A stretch of 38,213 bases of DNA, from the NCBI GenBank assembly GCA_021108315.1, contig JAIORE010000355.1, forward strand, positions 1 through 38,213. The letters run 5' to 3'. The notes under the pieces were generated by a model, which searched no databases, had not been told where the DNA came from, and saw only the letters and a list, made by a program, of their open reading frames with translations. Positions 16,250 through 24,800 of this stretch are shown here, in pieces. A program made the translations under genes and the position numbers. This stretch comes from Candidatus Cloacimonadota bacterium. GTDB lineage: Bacteria > Cloacimonadota > Cloacimonadia > Cloacimonadales > TCS61. How positions within the stretch are numbered: the first letter of the stretch is position 1; each line of letters starts with the position of its first letter.

Positions 16250-16614
16250 ATTCATATTTACATATATTTTAAGTATACTTTCCGAAAGTGGTTTTCCCTT
16301 TTTTTAAAACGCTCAATTCGTTCCCAAGTTTGTGGTTTATGAGATGGATTTTATATTAACAGTTTCAACGGTTTACAAGAACCTAAATTTTTCCAATAAC
16401 GAGTTTTGGAAAAAGACTACTCTACAAGTAGGATAAGGTCTTATATTGTCGAGTAGGCATAATATACATCCTTCATTTAGTTTTTTTGTTTTCCCTGTTT
16501 TTTTTCGAGTTAATTCGTGGTTTCATCTTTTCCAGTTTATCTAGGCTAGGATTCTGTGTGTAAACAGACCGCGATTATTCTTTCCTTTCCCAATCTTCTA
16601 ATTACTTTTTTTTC
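16250..16614. other. Gene-free spacer of about 380 bases between convergent genes
   Basis: No gene is seen. A short hairpin ACTTT-CCG-AAAGT (near 16278) followed by a T-rich run could be a weak terminator for the zinc-ribbon gene. CTACT-CTACA-AGTAG (near 16418) is another small hairpin. The 3' edge carries the TTCACTATTCACTATTCAC heptamers of the amidase gene's stop region. Confidence 0.5.
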
Positions 16615-16640
16615 TTCACTATTCACTATTCACTATTTAT
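16615..16640 (-). repeat. Heptamer stop-codon cassette at the amidase 3' end
   Basis: On the minus strand the gene ends AAA TAG and runs on as TAGTGAATAGTGAATAGTGAA, a 7-nt unit repeated about three times. Because 7 is not a multiple of 3, stops occur in every frame. The same unit occurs at 3889-3900 and 21706-21715. Confidence 0.6.
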
Positions 16641-17769
16641 ACCAGCCTTCAACATGAATAAAACGTTTCCTATGAGCACCAAAATATGCCAAAGGGTAAT
16701 TTTTTCTATCGGAATCATGCGAGTTTATCAAATAATGTAGACTCTCCCCACAATTAGTAATTTTCGGTGCTTTTACCACAATAATAGAGTGCAACCAACC
16801 TTTCGAAATTGAATAAAACTGAATAATATCACCTGCTTCCATTTCACATAAAGTAGATTTTTTTCCACAAGGTCCTGTCCAATAATTTTTAACCAAATAA
16901 TAATACAAATCTTGAACAACTGCCCAAGAATATGAATAGCTCACTCCGGGATTATCCATATTATCCAAAAACCATTGATATTGTCCTGATTTATCTGTTG
17001 GAGCACCTCCAGCAAGTAATATTTGAGATACATAATTAGTACAATCATTCTTTGGGAAATCATAAAATATCCGATTATAATTTTTCCAGTATTGGTTCGC
17101 ATAAATAACAGCTTTTTTCCTATTATATTTTTGAATTTCTTCTGATTTTTTTTCGCTGATTTTATTTTTAGATTTTCTCCATTTTTTTATATTAATTAAT
17201 TCTGTTTTTTTATTTTTATCAATTCTATTAATGATTTCATTCTTTGAATAATCTTTTAGAAGCTGTGAAAATTCGCTGTTATATTGATTAAAAGATATCT
17301 TCCAAATACCTTTTTTCTTTCGTAATGAGATGAAGTGTTCCCGATTTGCTAAACTGGAAACTTGAGGTGATATTGCCTTAAAAGTTACATCATGGTTTTC
17401 AAGTAATGTAACGACTACTTTTTTGTTATTCAACATATAATGAAAATCTTTGTAATCCAGTTTGTAATCATACATCTCGTATGAGAGATCATATAATTTT
17501 GCTAAATATTGCTCGATTTCTCGTTTCTCGATCTCTGTTTTTGTCCATTCGTTTGTTTCATCAATCCAATCGGCAATTAGATAAGAAAAATCATTGAATT
17601 GTAAATTCTTTTGCCCTTCATATCTCAGCATAAAATAGTGATTAATAACATATTTTATCTGCTCTTCATCAGAATATCTTTCAGGAAAGTAATCATACTT
17701 TTTAGAATTCAATCCAAGGAACATCGTCATCAATAATATAATAATGAGTAAATATTTAATAACTTTCAT
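16633..17769 (-). CDS. Secreted protein with C-terminal Amidase_6 (PF12671-like) domain
   Basis: 378 residues. A signal peptide or N-terminal anchor (MKVIKYLLIIILLMTMFLGL) is followed by a roughly 190-residue region of unknown fold. The cysteine amidase-like domain runs from about 216 to the end: AVIYANQYWKNYN, then NDCTNYVSQ with Cys243, GWLHSIIVV with His327 and INSHDSDR with Asn349/His351. These fit the catalytic dyad/triad of Amidase_6, an NlpC/P60-like fold mostly known from Firmicutes cell-wall or sporulation proteins. Possible role: peptidoglycan or peptide amide hydrolysis in the periplasm (inference). Confidence 0.78.
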   Translation of the reverse strand: MKVIKYLLIIILLMTMFLGLNSKKYDYFPERYSDEEQIKYVINHYFMLRYEGQKNLQFNDFSYLIADWIDETNEWTKTEIEKREIEQYLAKLYDLSYEMYDYKLDYKDFHYMLNNKKVVVTLLENHDVTFKAISPQVSSLANREHFISLRKKKGIWKISFNQYNSEFSQLLKDYSKNEIINRIDKNKKTELINIKKWRKSKNKISEKKSEEIQKYNRKKAVIYANQYWKNYNRIFYDFPKNDCTNYVSQILLAGGAPTDKSGQYQWFLDNMDNPGVSYSYSWAVVQDLYYYLVKNYWTGPCGKKSTLCEMEAGDIIQFYSISKGWLHSIIVVKAPKITNCGESLHYLINSHDSDRKNYPLAYFGAHRKRFIHVEGWYK

Positions 17770-17789
17770 ATTTTTATATTAGTCCTTTT

Positions 17790-17827
17790 TTCTCATCTTA
17801 CAAAGAGATGTTAGAGAGGTTTTTTTA
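17790..17827. repeat. Decayed half copy of the three-hairpin element
   Basis: TTCTCATCTTACAAAGAGATGTT and AGAGAGGTT match hairpin 2 and the right arm of the element at 10171-10206 with only transitions and a few other changes. CATCT/AGATG can still pair. The T-run at its end contains the cca stop codon complement. Confidence 0.6.
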
Positions 17828-19189
17828 GATTTTCTCTGTGTTCTCTGTGGTTAATCTTTCAATTTTTTCTAATATCATCTTTTTATCAAGTTTTGGATTT
17901 TCAAACCACAATTCCTTAGCTAAATCAAGTATTTCCCCTACTTCTCTTCCCTCGTTAATACTAAAATATTTCATTACGTTAATTCCGCTTACAGGTAAGC
18001 TATTTAAAGGGTTTTGTTTATTCATTTCATTTATTTTATTACGCAGACAAGGAATTTGTTCATTTAGTTTAAATTTTTCTGCATGGCTTATATTATCAGC
18101 GTGAACAAGTGTTAAAAAGTCATCAAGGTTTTCTCCAAGTTGATAGATTAACTTTCGAATTGTTTTATCTGTAACTTTTTCAGCAAAGTAACCATATTGT
18201 TTGATTCTAAGATGATTTTTTATAAGGATTTCCACATTGCTGATAATTTCATTTGAATAAACCAACTTTTTCAATACTTTTCTTGCAATTTCTGCTCCAA
18301 TAATTTCATGCTTATAGAAATGAATTCCTTTATCATCTTCTGAATAGCACTCTTTTTTAGCAATATCATGAAGAAGAGCTGCTATACGAATTGTTAATTT
18401 AGGTGGAGTATTTTTTAAAACTTCTAAAGTATGATGCCAGACATCCATATTATGATATCTGTTTTGTTTCAAATCATAAATCTCTACTATTTCAGGAATG
18501 AGATAAACCAATGTTCCATATTCTCTTAATTTTTTCATTGCTTTATCGGGAATTTCAGATATCATCATTTTATTAAATTCTTCTCTTTTCCGCTCTGCTG
18601 AGATAAAATTCAAGTGTTCTACATTATTAATTAGGGCGTTTTTCGTAGTAGGTTCAATTTCAAATTTTAGATCATTACTAAATCTTATAGCTCGCAGAAT
18701 TCGCAAAGGATCTTCTCGAAAGATTTTTTCAGATTCAGAAGTTGAACGAATTATCTTACATTGAAGATCCTCTTTACCTTTACCTGTAATATCAAGAATT
18801 TCTCCTGTAGAAACATTTAATAGTAATGAATTAATTGTGAAATCACGACGATAAATATCCTGTTCCAAGGAGGCTGCTTTTACTTGAGGTTTTCTATTTT
18901 GATCCTGATATGATTCGGAACGTGTCATCACAAGTTCAATTTTTTGATTATCAATTTTCACATAAGCAGTTCCAAAATTTTTAAATATTACGGGTTGAGA
19001 AGATAATCCTATTTGAAAAAAATGATTTGCTAACCTTACTCCCCCATTATTCAGTTCCACAACCAGATCAAGATCATTACTTTCTTTTCCAAGAAGCAAA
19101 TCACGTACAAAACCACCTACTATATAAGTTCGGTTTTCAAATTCTGTACCGATAATATTTTTTTTGATTTTAGAAATGATATTTTGCAT
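17825..19189 (-). CDS. cca: tRNA nucleotidyltransferase / poly(A) polymerase family, class II, with HD domain
   Basis: 454 residues. The N-terminal head has YIVGGFVRDLLLG (G25, G26) and NDLDLVV with the catalytic D39-x-D41. YRRDFTINSLLLN and REDPLRILRAIRFSNDL are the class II nucleotide- and template-binding motifs. The C-terminal half carries an HD-type metal site, AALLHDIAKK. Function: adds or repairs the tRNA 3' CCA end; PcnB-type poly(A) polymerase activity cannot be excluded from sequence alone. The last eight residues (TTENTEKI) are encoded by a dispersed repeat (17830-17853), after which the TAA sits in another repeat, so the natural C-terminus was probably shorter or has been replaced. 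Confidence 0.9.
   Translation of the reverse strand: MQNIISKIKKNIIGTEFENRTYIVGGFVRDLLLGKESNDLDLVVELNNGGVRLANHFFQIGLSSQPVIFKNFGTAYVKIDNQKIELVMTRSESYQDQNRKPQVKAASLEQDIYRRDFTINSLLLNVSTGEILDITGKGKEDLQCKIIRSTSESEKIFREDPLRILRAIRFSNDLKFEIEPTTKNALINNVEHLNFISAERKREEFNKMMISEIPDKAMKKLREYGTLVYLIPEIVEIYDLKQNRYHNMDVWHHTLEVLKNTPPKLTIRIAALLHDIAKKECYSEDDKGIHFYKHEIIGAEIARKVLKKLVYSNEIISNVEILIKNHLRIKQYGYFAEKVTDKTIRKLIYQLGENLDDFLTLVHADNISHAEKFKLNEQIPCLRNKINEMNKQNPLNSLPVSGINVMKYFSINEGREVGEILDLAKELWFENPKLDKKMILEKIERLTTENTEKI
17830..17853 (-). repeat. ACCACAGAGAACACAGAG-type repeat inside the cca 3' end
   Basis: On the minus strand this 24-nt stretch starts TAACCACAGAGAACACAGAG and encodes the TENTE portion of the cca C-terminus. 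A 21/24 match occurs at 10018-10041. Confidence 0.5.
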
Positions 19190-19367
19190 AATTCTATCTT
19201 TGAAATTCTCTCCATAAATTGCTCTAAGTAAAAATTATAATCAATTTAAACAATCAATCCCTGAAATGAGATAAGTTTTGATACGAAAAAATCTAATAAT
19301 ATGAAATCTTGGCAAGGAAAACTATTAAGATAATTTTGGGGATGCATCTTTAATTCAAAGAAATTTG

Positions 19368-19398
19368 TTGACATCATTTTTAAGTATTTCATTTTAAT
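19368..19398 (+). promoter_or_regulatory. Candidate promoter of the gingipain-type peptidase gene
   Basis: A perfect TTGACA at 19368-19373 lies 60 nt upstream of the start. The best -10-like sequences (ATTTTA at 17-nt spacing, TTTAAT at 19) are weak. GGGAG and AAGGA ribosome sites precede ATG 19429. Confidence 0.35.
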
Positions 19399-19428
19399 AA
19401 TAAACTTAAAGGGAGAAAAAGGATAATT

Positions 19429-21708
19429 ATGAAAAAAAATTTGATAATATTTTTAGTGTTATTTTGTATTGTATCATCATTGATATCTTACAATATATCA
19501 CTTTTAAAAGAATCAAGCTCAGAAATCGAAATTTTATTTAAATTAGATGATTTCTCTATTGAGCAACAAAAAGTAGGCAATAAATATTATGATAAAATTG
19601 AAGCAGAAAAAGCAATTAGTTCTATTAAGAAAGGTTTTCCAGATTTACCGTATTATGTATGCAATGTAGTCATTCCTGATTTTGATAAAATTGATTTGGA
19701 AATTATTTCTGTAGATTACAAAGAGATGAAAGTTGATAAAATTATTCCATCCCCCGGACCAGTTTATATTGAGCAAAGACCTTATGAAATTAGTTATATT
19801 GAAAACGAAATTTATAATCAGGATATCTGGTATCAAAAATCTTTTGCTACTTTAGGAGAACCATTTATTCTGAGAGATTTACGCGGTATTAATATAAAAT
19901 TCCAACCTTTTAAATATAATTCCAAACAAGGAATATTAAGATACGCAGAAAACATTCACCTTAAACTAAAAAGCACAGGAGTTTCATCAAAAAATACTTT
20001 AAAGTTTAAACACGAAACTACTCCAAAATCTTTTTCACATTTATATTCAAACCATTTTATCAATTATGATTCCAGTGATAACCGTTATTTACCAATAATT
20101 GATGAAGGTGATATGATAATTATTTCACCAACAGATTTTTTACCTACCTTACAATCTTTGGTAAATTGGAAAAATAAAAAAGGAATAAATACTCAAGTAT
20201 TTAACTATCCAATGGATACTGGTAATTCTTGGCAGGAAATCCATTCGTTTATTCAAACTCAATATGAAAATACAAATTTAACTTTTGTTTTGCTTGTAGG
20301 TGATAATGATCAGATTCCAGCAGCAATGGGAAATTCAGGTTGGGCAACAAATAATGAAGCAGATCCGGTTTATGGATTATTGGATGGTGATGATGATTAT
20401 CCTGAAATTTTTATTGGAAGATTTTCTGTTGAAACTGTTGTAGAAGCTCAGACTGTGATCCATAAAAATCTAATGTATGAGATGAGTCCTGAGATGGAAA
20501 TAGAATGGCAAAATAAAGCGATAGGAATCGCCAGCAATGATGCTTTCCCACCTTTTCCAGTAGATTGGGAATTAATGGGAATGCTTCATGAGAATATGCT
20601 TGACTATAATTATGTTTCTATTGATGAAATTTATGATCCTGGTGCATCTACCAATGATGTTATAGACTCCATAAATGAGGGTAGAGGTTGGATAAATTAC
20701 CTTGGACATGGTAGTGCTACCGGATGGAATACAACATATTTCAATGTGGAATATATTGATTTATTACAAAATGAAAATATGCTTCCAATTGTTATTTCCG
20801 TAGCTTGTAATAACGGAAATTTCGGTGAAAATCTTTGTTTGGCAGAAGCTTGGCAAAGAGCAGGCGATCCATTTTCAGCAAAAGGTTCTATTGTTTTTCA
20901 GGGTTGTTCGGTTGGGCAAACAACAGCTGGTTGGATAGCCCAAGAAGAGATAATTGACCTATTAGTAACTGATTCTGCTTTTACAGCAGGTGGACTTATT
21001 ACAAATGGATGCTTGGAAGCTATTGATTATTACCCCGGAACTGGTAATGGAACTGGCTCAGAAAATTACCAATCGTGGATTATGTTCGGTGATCCTTCTG
21101 TTTTTATCTATTCTGATATTCCTACGGAAATGTTTGTTGATTATGATGAAGTTATTGATATTGGAACAAACCAACTTGATATTCAAGTGAATGATGAAAA
21201 TGGCAATTTTGCAGATGCTTTAGTTGGAATCTCTCAAAATAACATATTACTTGGAAGTGCACTCACAAATGAATTCGGATTTTGCAATATCGAATTTACC
21301 GAAACTCCAGATTCATTAGATATTTTAGAAATTACAGTTACCGGATATAATAAAATACCATACATAGGTTCAATTCAGATTTCTGCAAATCAAGCTCAGA
21401 ACAGTGATCTATTACTTTTTGACATTTCTACATATCCTAATCCTTATTATCCAAATAATAGTATAAGAGAAAACTCATCAATCTTATCTTATGAAACATT
21501 AAAGAGAAGTAAAGTAAAAATTGCTGTTTATAATACCCTAGGACAACTGATCAAAGTTCTGCTTGATTGTGAGCAAAATAAGGGACAATATTCAGTTCGT
21601 TGGAATGGAATTGATATCAATGGGAAAAAAGTAAGTTCAGGAACTTATTTATATATGATAGAAATTGACGATAAAACAATTGGAAAAAAGATAATGGTTA
21701 TTAAATAG
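19429..21708 (+). CDS. Gingipain-type (C25) cysteine peptidase with C-terminal sorting tail
   Basis: 759 residues. A signal peptide (MKKNLIIFLVLFCIVSSLIS) and an N-terminal propeptide-like region (to about 220) precede the C25 domain. Catalytic residues are visible: His427 in NYLGHGSATGW and Cys460 in ISVACNNGNF. LLVGDNDQIPA and EIFIGRFSVET are also typical of the fold. A beta domain (about 570-660) links to the C-terminal tail at about 669, YPNPYYPNNSI, with IAVYNTLGQLIK and SSGTYLYMIE. Such tails direct FCB proteins to the type IX secretion route. The gene ends in AAATAGTGAATAG. The S8 protein gene starts 125 nt downstream, so the two are probably co-regulated exoproteases. Confidence 0.88.
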   Translation: MKKNLIIFLVLFCIVSSLISYNISLLKESSSEIEILFKLDDFSIEQQKVGNKYYDKIEAEKAISSIKKGFPDLPYYVCNVVIPDFDKIDLEIISVDYKEMKVDKIIPSPGPVYIEQRPYEISYIENEIYNQDIWYQKSFATLGEPFILRDLRGINIKFQPFKYNSKQGILRYAENIHLKLKSTGVSSKNTLKFKHETTPKSFSHLYSNHFINYDSSDNRYLPIIDEGDMIIISPTDFLPTLQSLVNWKNKKGINTQVFNYPMDTGNSWQEIHSFIQTQYENTNLTFVLLVGDNDQIPAAMGNSGWATNNEADPVYGLLDGDDDYPEIFIGRFSVETVVEAQTVIHKNLMYEMSPEMEIEWQNKAIGIASNDAFPPFPVDWELMGMLHENMLDYNYVSIDEIYDPGASTNDVIDSINEGRGWINYLGHGSATGWNTTYFNVEYIDLLQNENMLPIVISVACNNGNFGENLCLAEAWQRAGDPFSAKGSIVFQGCSVGQTTAGWIAQEEIIDLLVTDSAFTAGGLITNGCLEAIDYYPGTGNGTGSENYQSWIMFGDPSVFIYSDIPTEMFVDYDEVIDIGTNQLDIQVNDENGNFADALVGISQNNILLGSALTNEFGFCNIEFTETPDSLDILEITVTGYNKIPYIGSIQISANQAQNSDLLLFDISTYPNPYYPNNSIRENSSILSYETLKRSKVKIAVYNTLGQLIKVLLDCEQNKGQYSVRWNGIDINGKKVSSGTYLYMIEIDDKTIGKKIMVIK

Positions 21709-21815
21709 TGAATAGCTACTAATTAATGAATAGTTAATAGTTTTGGAGAGCCTCAAGCATTTGATGTAAATTTTTTTACAAATTTCTTAACTAATAAACT
21801 GCTCACTATTCACTA
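21706..21815. repeat. Spacer bracketed by inverted TAGTGAATAG copies
   Basis: TAGTGAATAG at 21706-21715 includes the C25 gene stop; its perfect inverted copy CTATTCACTA lies at 21806-21815. Between them are further TGAATAGTTAATAG variants. The 110-nt span could fold into a long-armed hairpin in the message between the two protease genes. Confidence 0.55.
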
Positions 21816-21833
21816 AGGTTATCAGAGGTTTAT

Positions 21834-24800
21834 ATGAAAAAAATTAATTTGGTTCTTAGTTTTATTTTATTGAGTTCAGTACTGTTTGTATCGGAGTTAA
21901 ATAGTATTATAACTGAGCAACTTAAATCAAAAATTGAAGAAGAAACTAAAGATAGTTTCATTAGAATTAATATCTCTCTGAATGAAAGATATGATTCAAG
22001 TAAGTTGTTTCTATCTACAATAGATTTAACAAAGGATGAAAAAAGACAATTTGTGGTTGATGAACTTAAAAATTTCAGTAATCTTACTCAGAATGATGTA
22101 TTAAGCAAATTAAAAGAATTTGAGAAAAATAATTCTATTAAAAAGATCAATCCACTTTGGATTACAAATGTGATCAATTGCTATGCTACTCCTTCCGCAA
22201 TTAAAGAGCTTTCTAATCATCGGGATATCAAGAGTATTGATTTTGATGAAATGCAAAATATGTTGCTTGATGATAAGAATGAGCATAAAAAAGTTTCTTT
22301 AGAAACCTTAAATAATAGAGAAATTACCTGGAATGTTACTAAAGTAAATGCAGATGATGTTTGGAGTTTGGGATACACTGGTAATGGAGTCTTAGTAGCA
22401 GTGATTGATTCTGGAGTAAGATATACTCACACAGATTTATCTGATCATGTTTGGGATGGTGGAGCTACTTACCCAAATCATGGTTGGGATTTTGTAAATA
22501 ATGATGATGATCCTATGGATGATCACAGTCATGGGACCCATTGTGCAGGAACAGTAGCTGGTGACGGAACTTCCGGTTCACAAACCGGAATGGCTCCGGA
22601 TGCAACTATTATGTGCTTAAAAGTATTAGATAGCGAAGGTAGTGGCTCAGAATCAGGGGTTTGGAGTGCAATTCAATTTTGTGTTGATAATAATGTAGAT
22701 GTAATGAGTATGTCTATCGGATGGCAACATGCTTGGGGTGTTGATCGTGAATCTTGGCGTGATGCAATGATTAATGCTTTGTCTGCTGGAGTAGTTGCAG
22801 CCGTAGCTTCGGGAAATGAATATGATGATATTGCTGATTACCCAATTCCTGATAATGTACGTACCCCCGGTGATTGCCCTCCTCCGTGGTTACATCCTGA
22901 TCAAACAGAACTTGGAGGGATTTCTTCTGTAGTTTGTGTTGGTGCCGTTGATAGTAATGATGATATTGCATATTTTTCTTCAAGAGGTCCGGTAACTTGG
23001 GAATCTGTAACCAATTACAACGATTATAATTATAATCCGGAGATTGGACTTATACGCCCTGATATTTCAGCTCCGGGTATGAATATTAAATCGCTTGATT
23101 ATCAAAGCAATACTGGTTATCTTGACGGGTGGAACGGAACTTCTATGGCAACACCTTGCGTCGCTGGTGTAATGGCATTAATGATACAAAAAAATCTTAC
23201 TTTAACTCCTGCTCAAATTGATCAATATTTAGAAGAAAATGTGGATATTCCTCAATCACCCAAAAATAATACTTTTGGTTCTGGAAGAGTAAACGCTTTA
23301 GCAACTGTAAATGCAGTTTCAGCATCAGGGAATCCACTTTGTAATATTACAAATCCATCAAACGGAGACAACATATTACAAGGTTCATCGGTAAATATTA
23401 CTGTTGATGCATCCGATCCTTCCAGAAGTGTATCATACGTGGAATTTTATATTGATGATGTTTATAAAACAACTGATTATTCAGATAGTTATGAATATTT
23501 ATGGGATACAACATTATACTCGACCGGAGATCGCATAATAAAAGCAATTGCTTTTGATAATGAATCAAATCAAACAGAAGATGAAATTACAATAAACTTG
23601 TATGATCCACAGAATTTGCCTTTTTCAGAAAATTTTACAGACTCATCGGAGTGGTCTCAGCAAAGTGTAGGCTGTACAGATCGGTGGACATCTAATAATT
23701 CCAGTGAAGCAGGAGGTTCTTCTCCTGAAATGAGAGCTGCTTGGGAAAGTAATGATCCGGCAATTTCAAGATTGATTTCACCCATTTTGAACACAAATGG
23801 TTTAACAACTTTAGATCTATCATTTAAACATTATTATGATTACTGGGGCTCGGGGATAACAATAAAAATCCAAAGCAGTACTGATAAAATAAACTGGTCA
23901 GATGAATCATGGATTCAAGTTAATCCTATCGATAATATTGGTCCGGAAACTGTTACTACTTCCATAATAAATAATCTCGGTTCAGCAACATATATCGCTT
24001 GGGTTTTAGATGGGAATTTGTATCAATTTGATTATTGGTACATAGATGATGTTTTAGTAGAATCCGTTTATCCTCAATTTTCTCTTTATCCGAATTCTTT
24101 AAATTATGGAGATGTTGAAGTAAATTCGACCTATACATTAAATTTCACATTATCAAATAATGGAGGAGGTTCATTAGAAGGTAATATTTCAACACCAGTT
24201 GGTTACACGGTATCACAAATATCCAGAACTAATAATATCATTAAAAAATCGCATAGAAATCTGATCTCATATTCAATATCATCCGGTTATAATGCTCAAT
24301 TTAGTCTTGCTTTTACTCCTACGGATGATATCAATTATGATGGAATTGTATCTATCACCAGTAATGACCCTGATCATCTTAGCAACCAATTACTTGTTTA
24401 TGGAAATGGTGTCTCATCAGTAATTTCTGTAAATCCTGCGAGTATTACCAAGTCCGTGCAATTGGAAAGCACAGTTTCCGATAATCTTACTATTGGTAAC
24501 TCTGGTGATTATGAACTGAATTACACTGCTTCAATTCAATACCGAGGAGCAAATAGAGATTTAATTACAGTATACCCTTTATCTATAGATTATTGGACTG
24601 GAACAACCACTTCAAGTAGTAAAACCGATGTAAGTGAAGCAAGAGGATATAATATTGAAGACGGTTGGATGATGTTTGATACTAGCGCGATACCGGACGG
24701 TTCGACAATTAATTCAATTGAATTTAACGGATATGTAAATTATACATACTATCCGTATTGGAATATTAATCCGATTTCATTAAATCCATTAACTGCTTCT

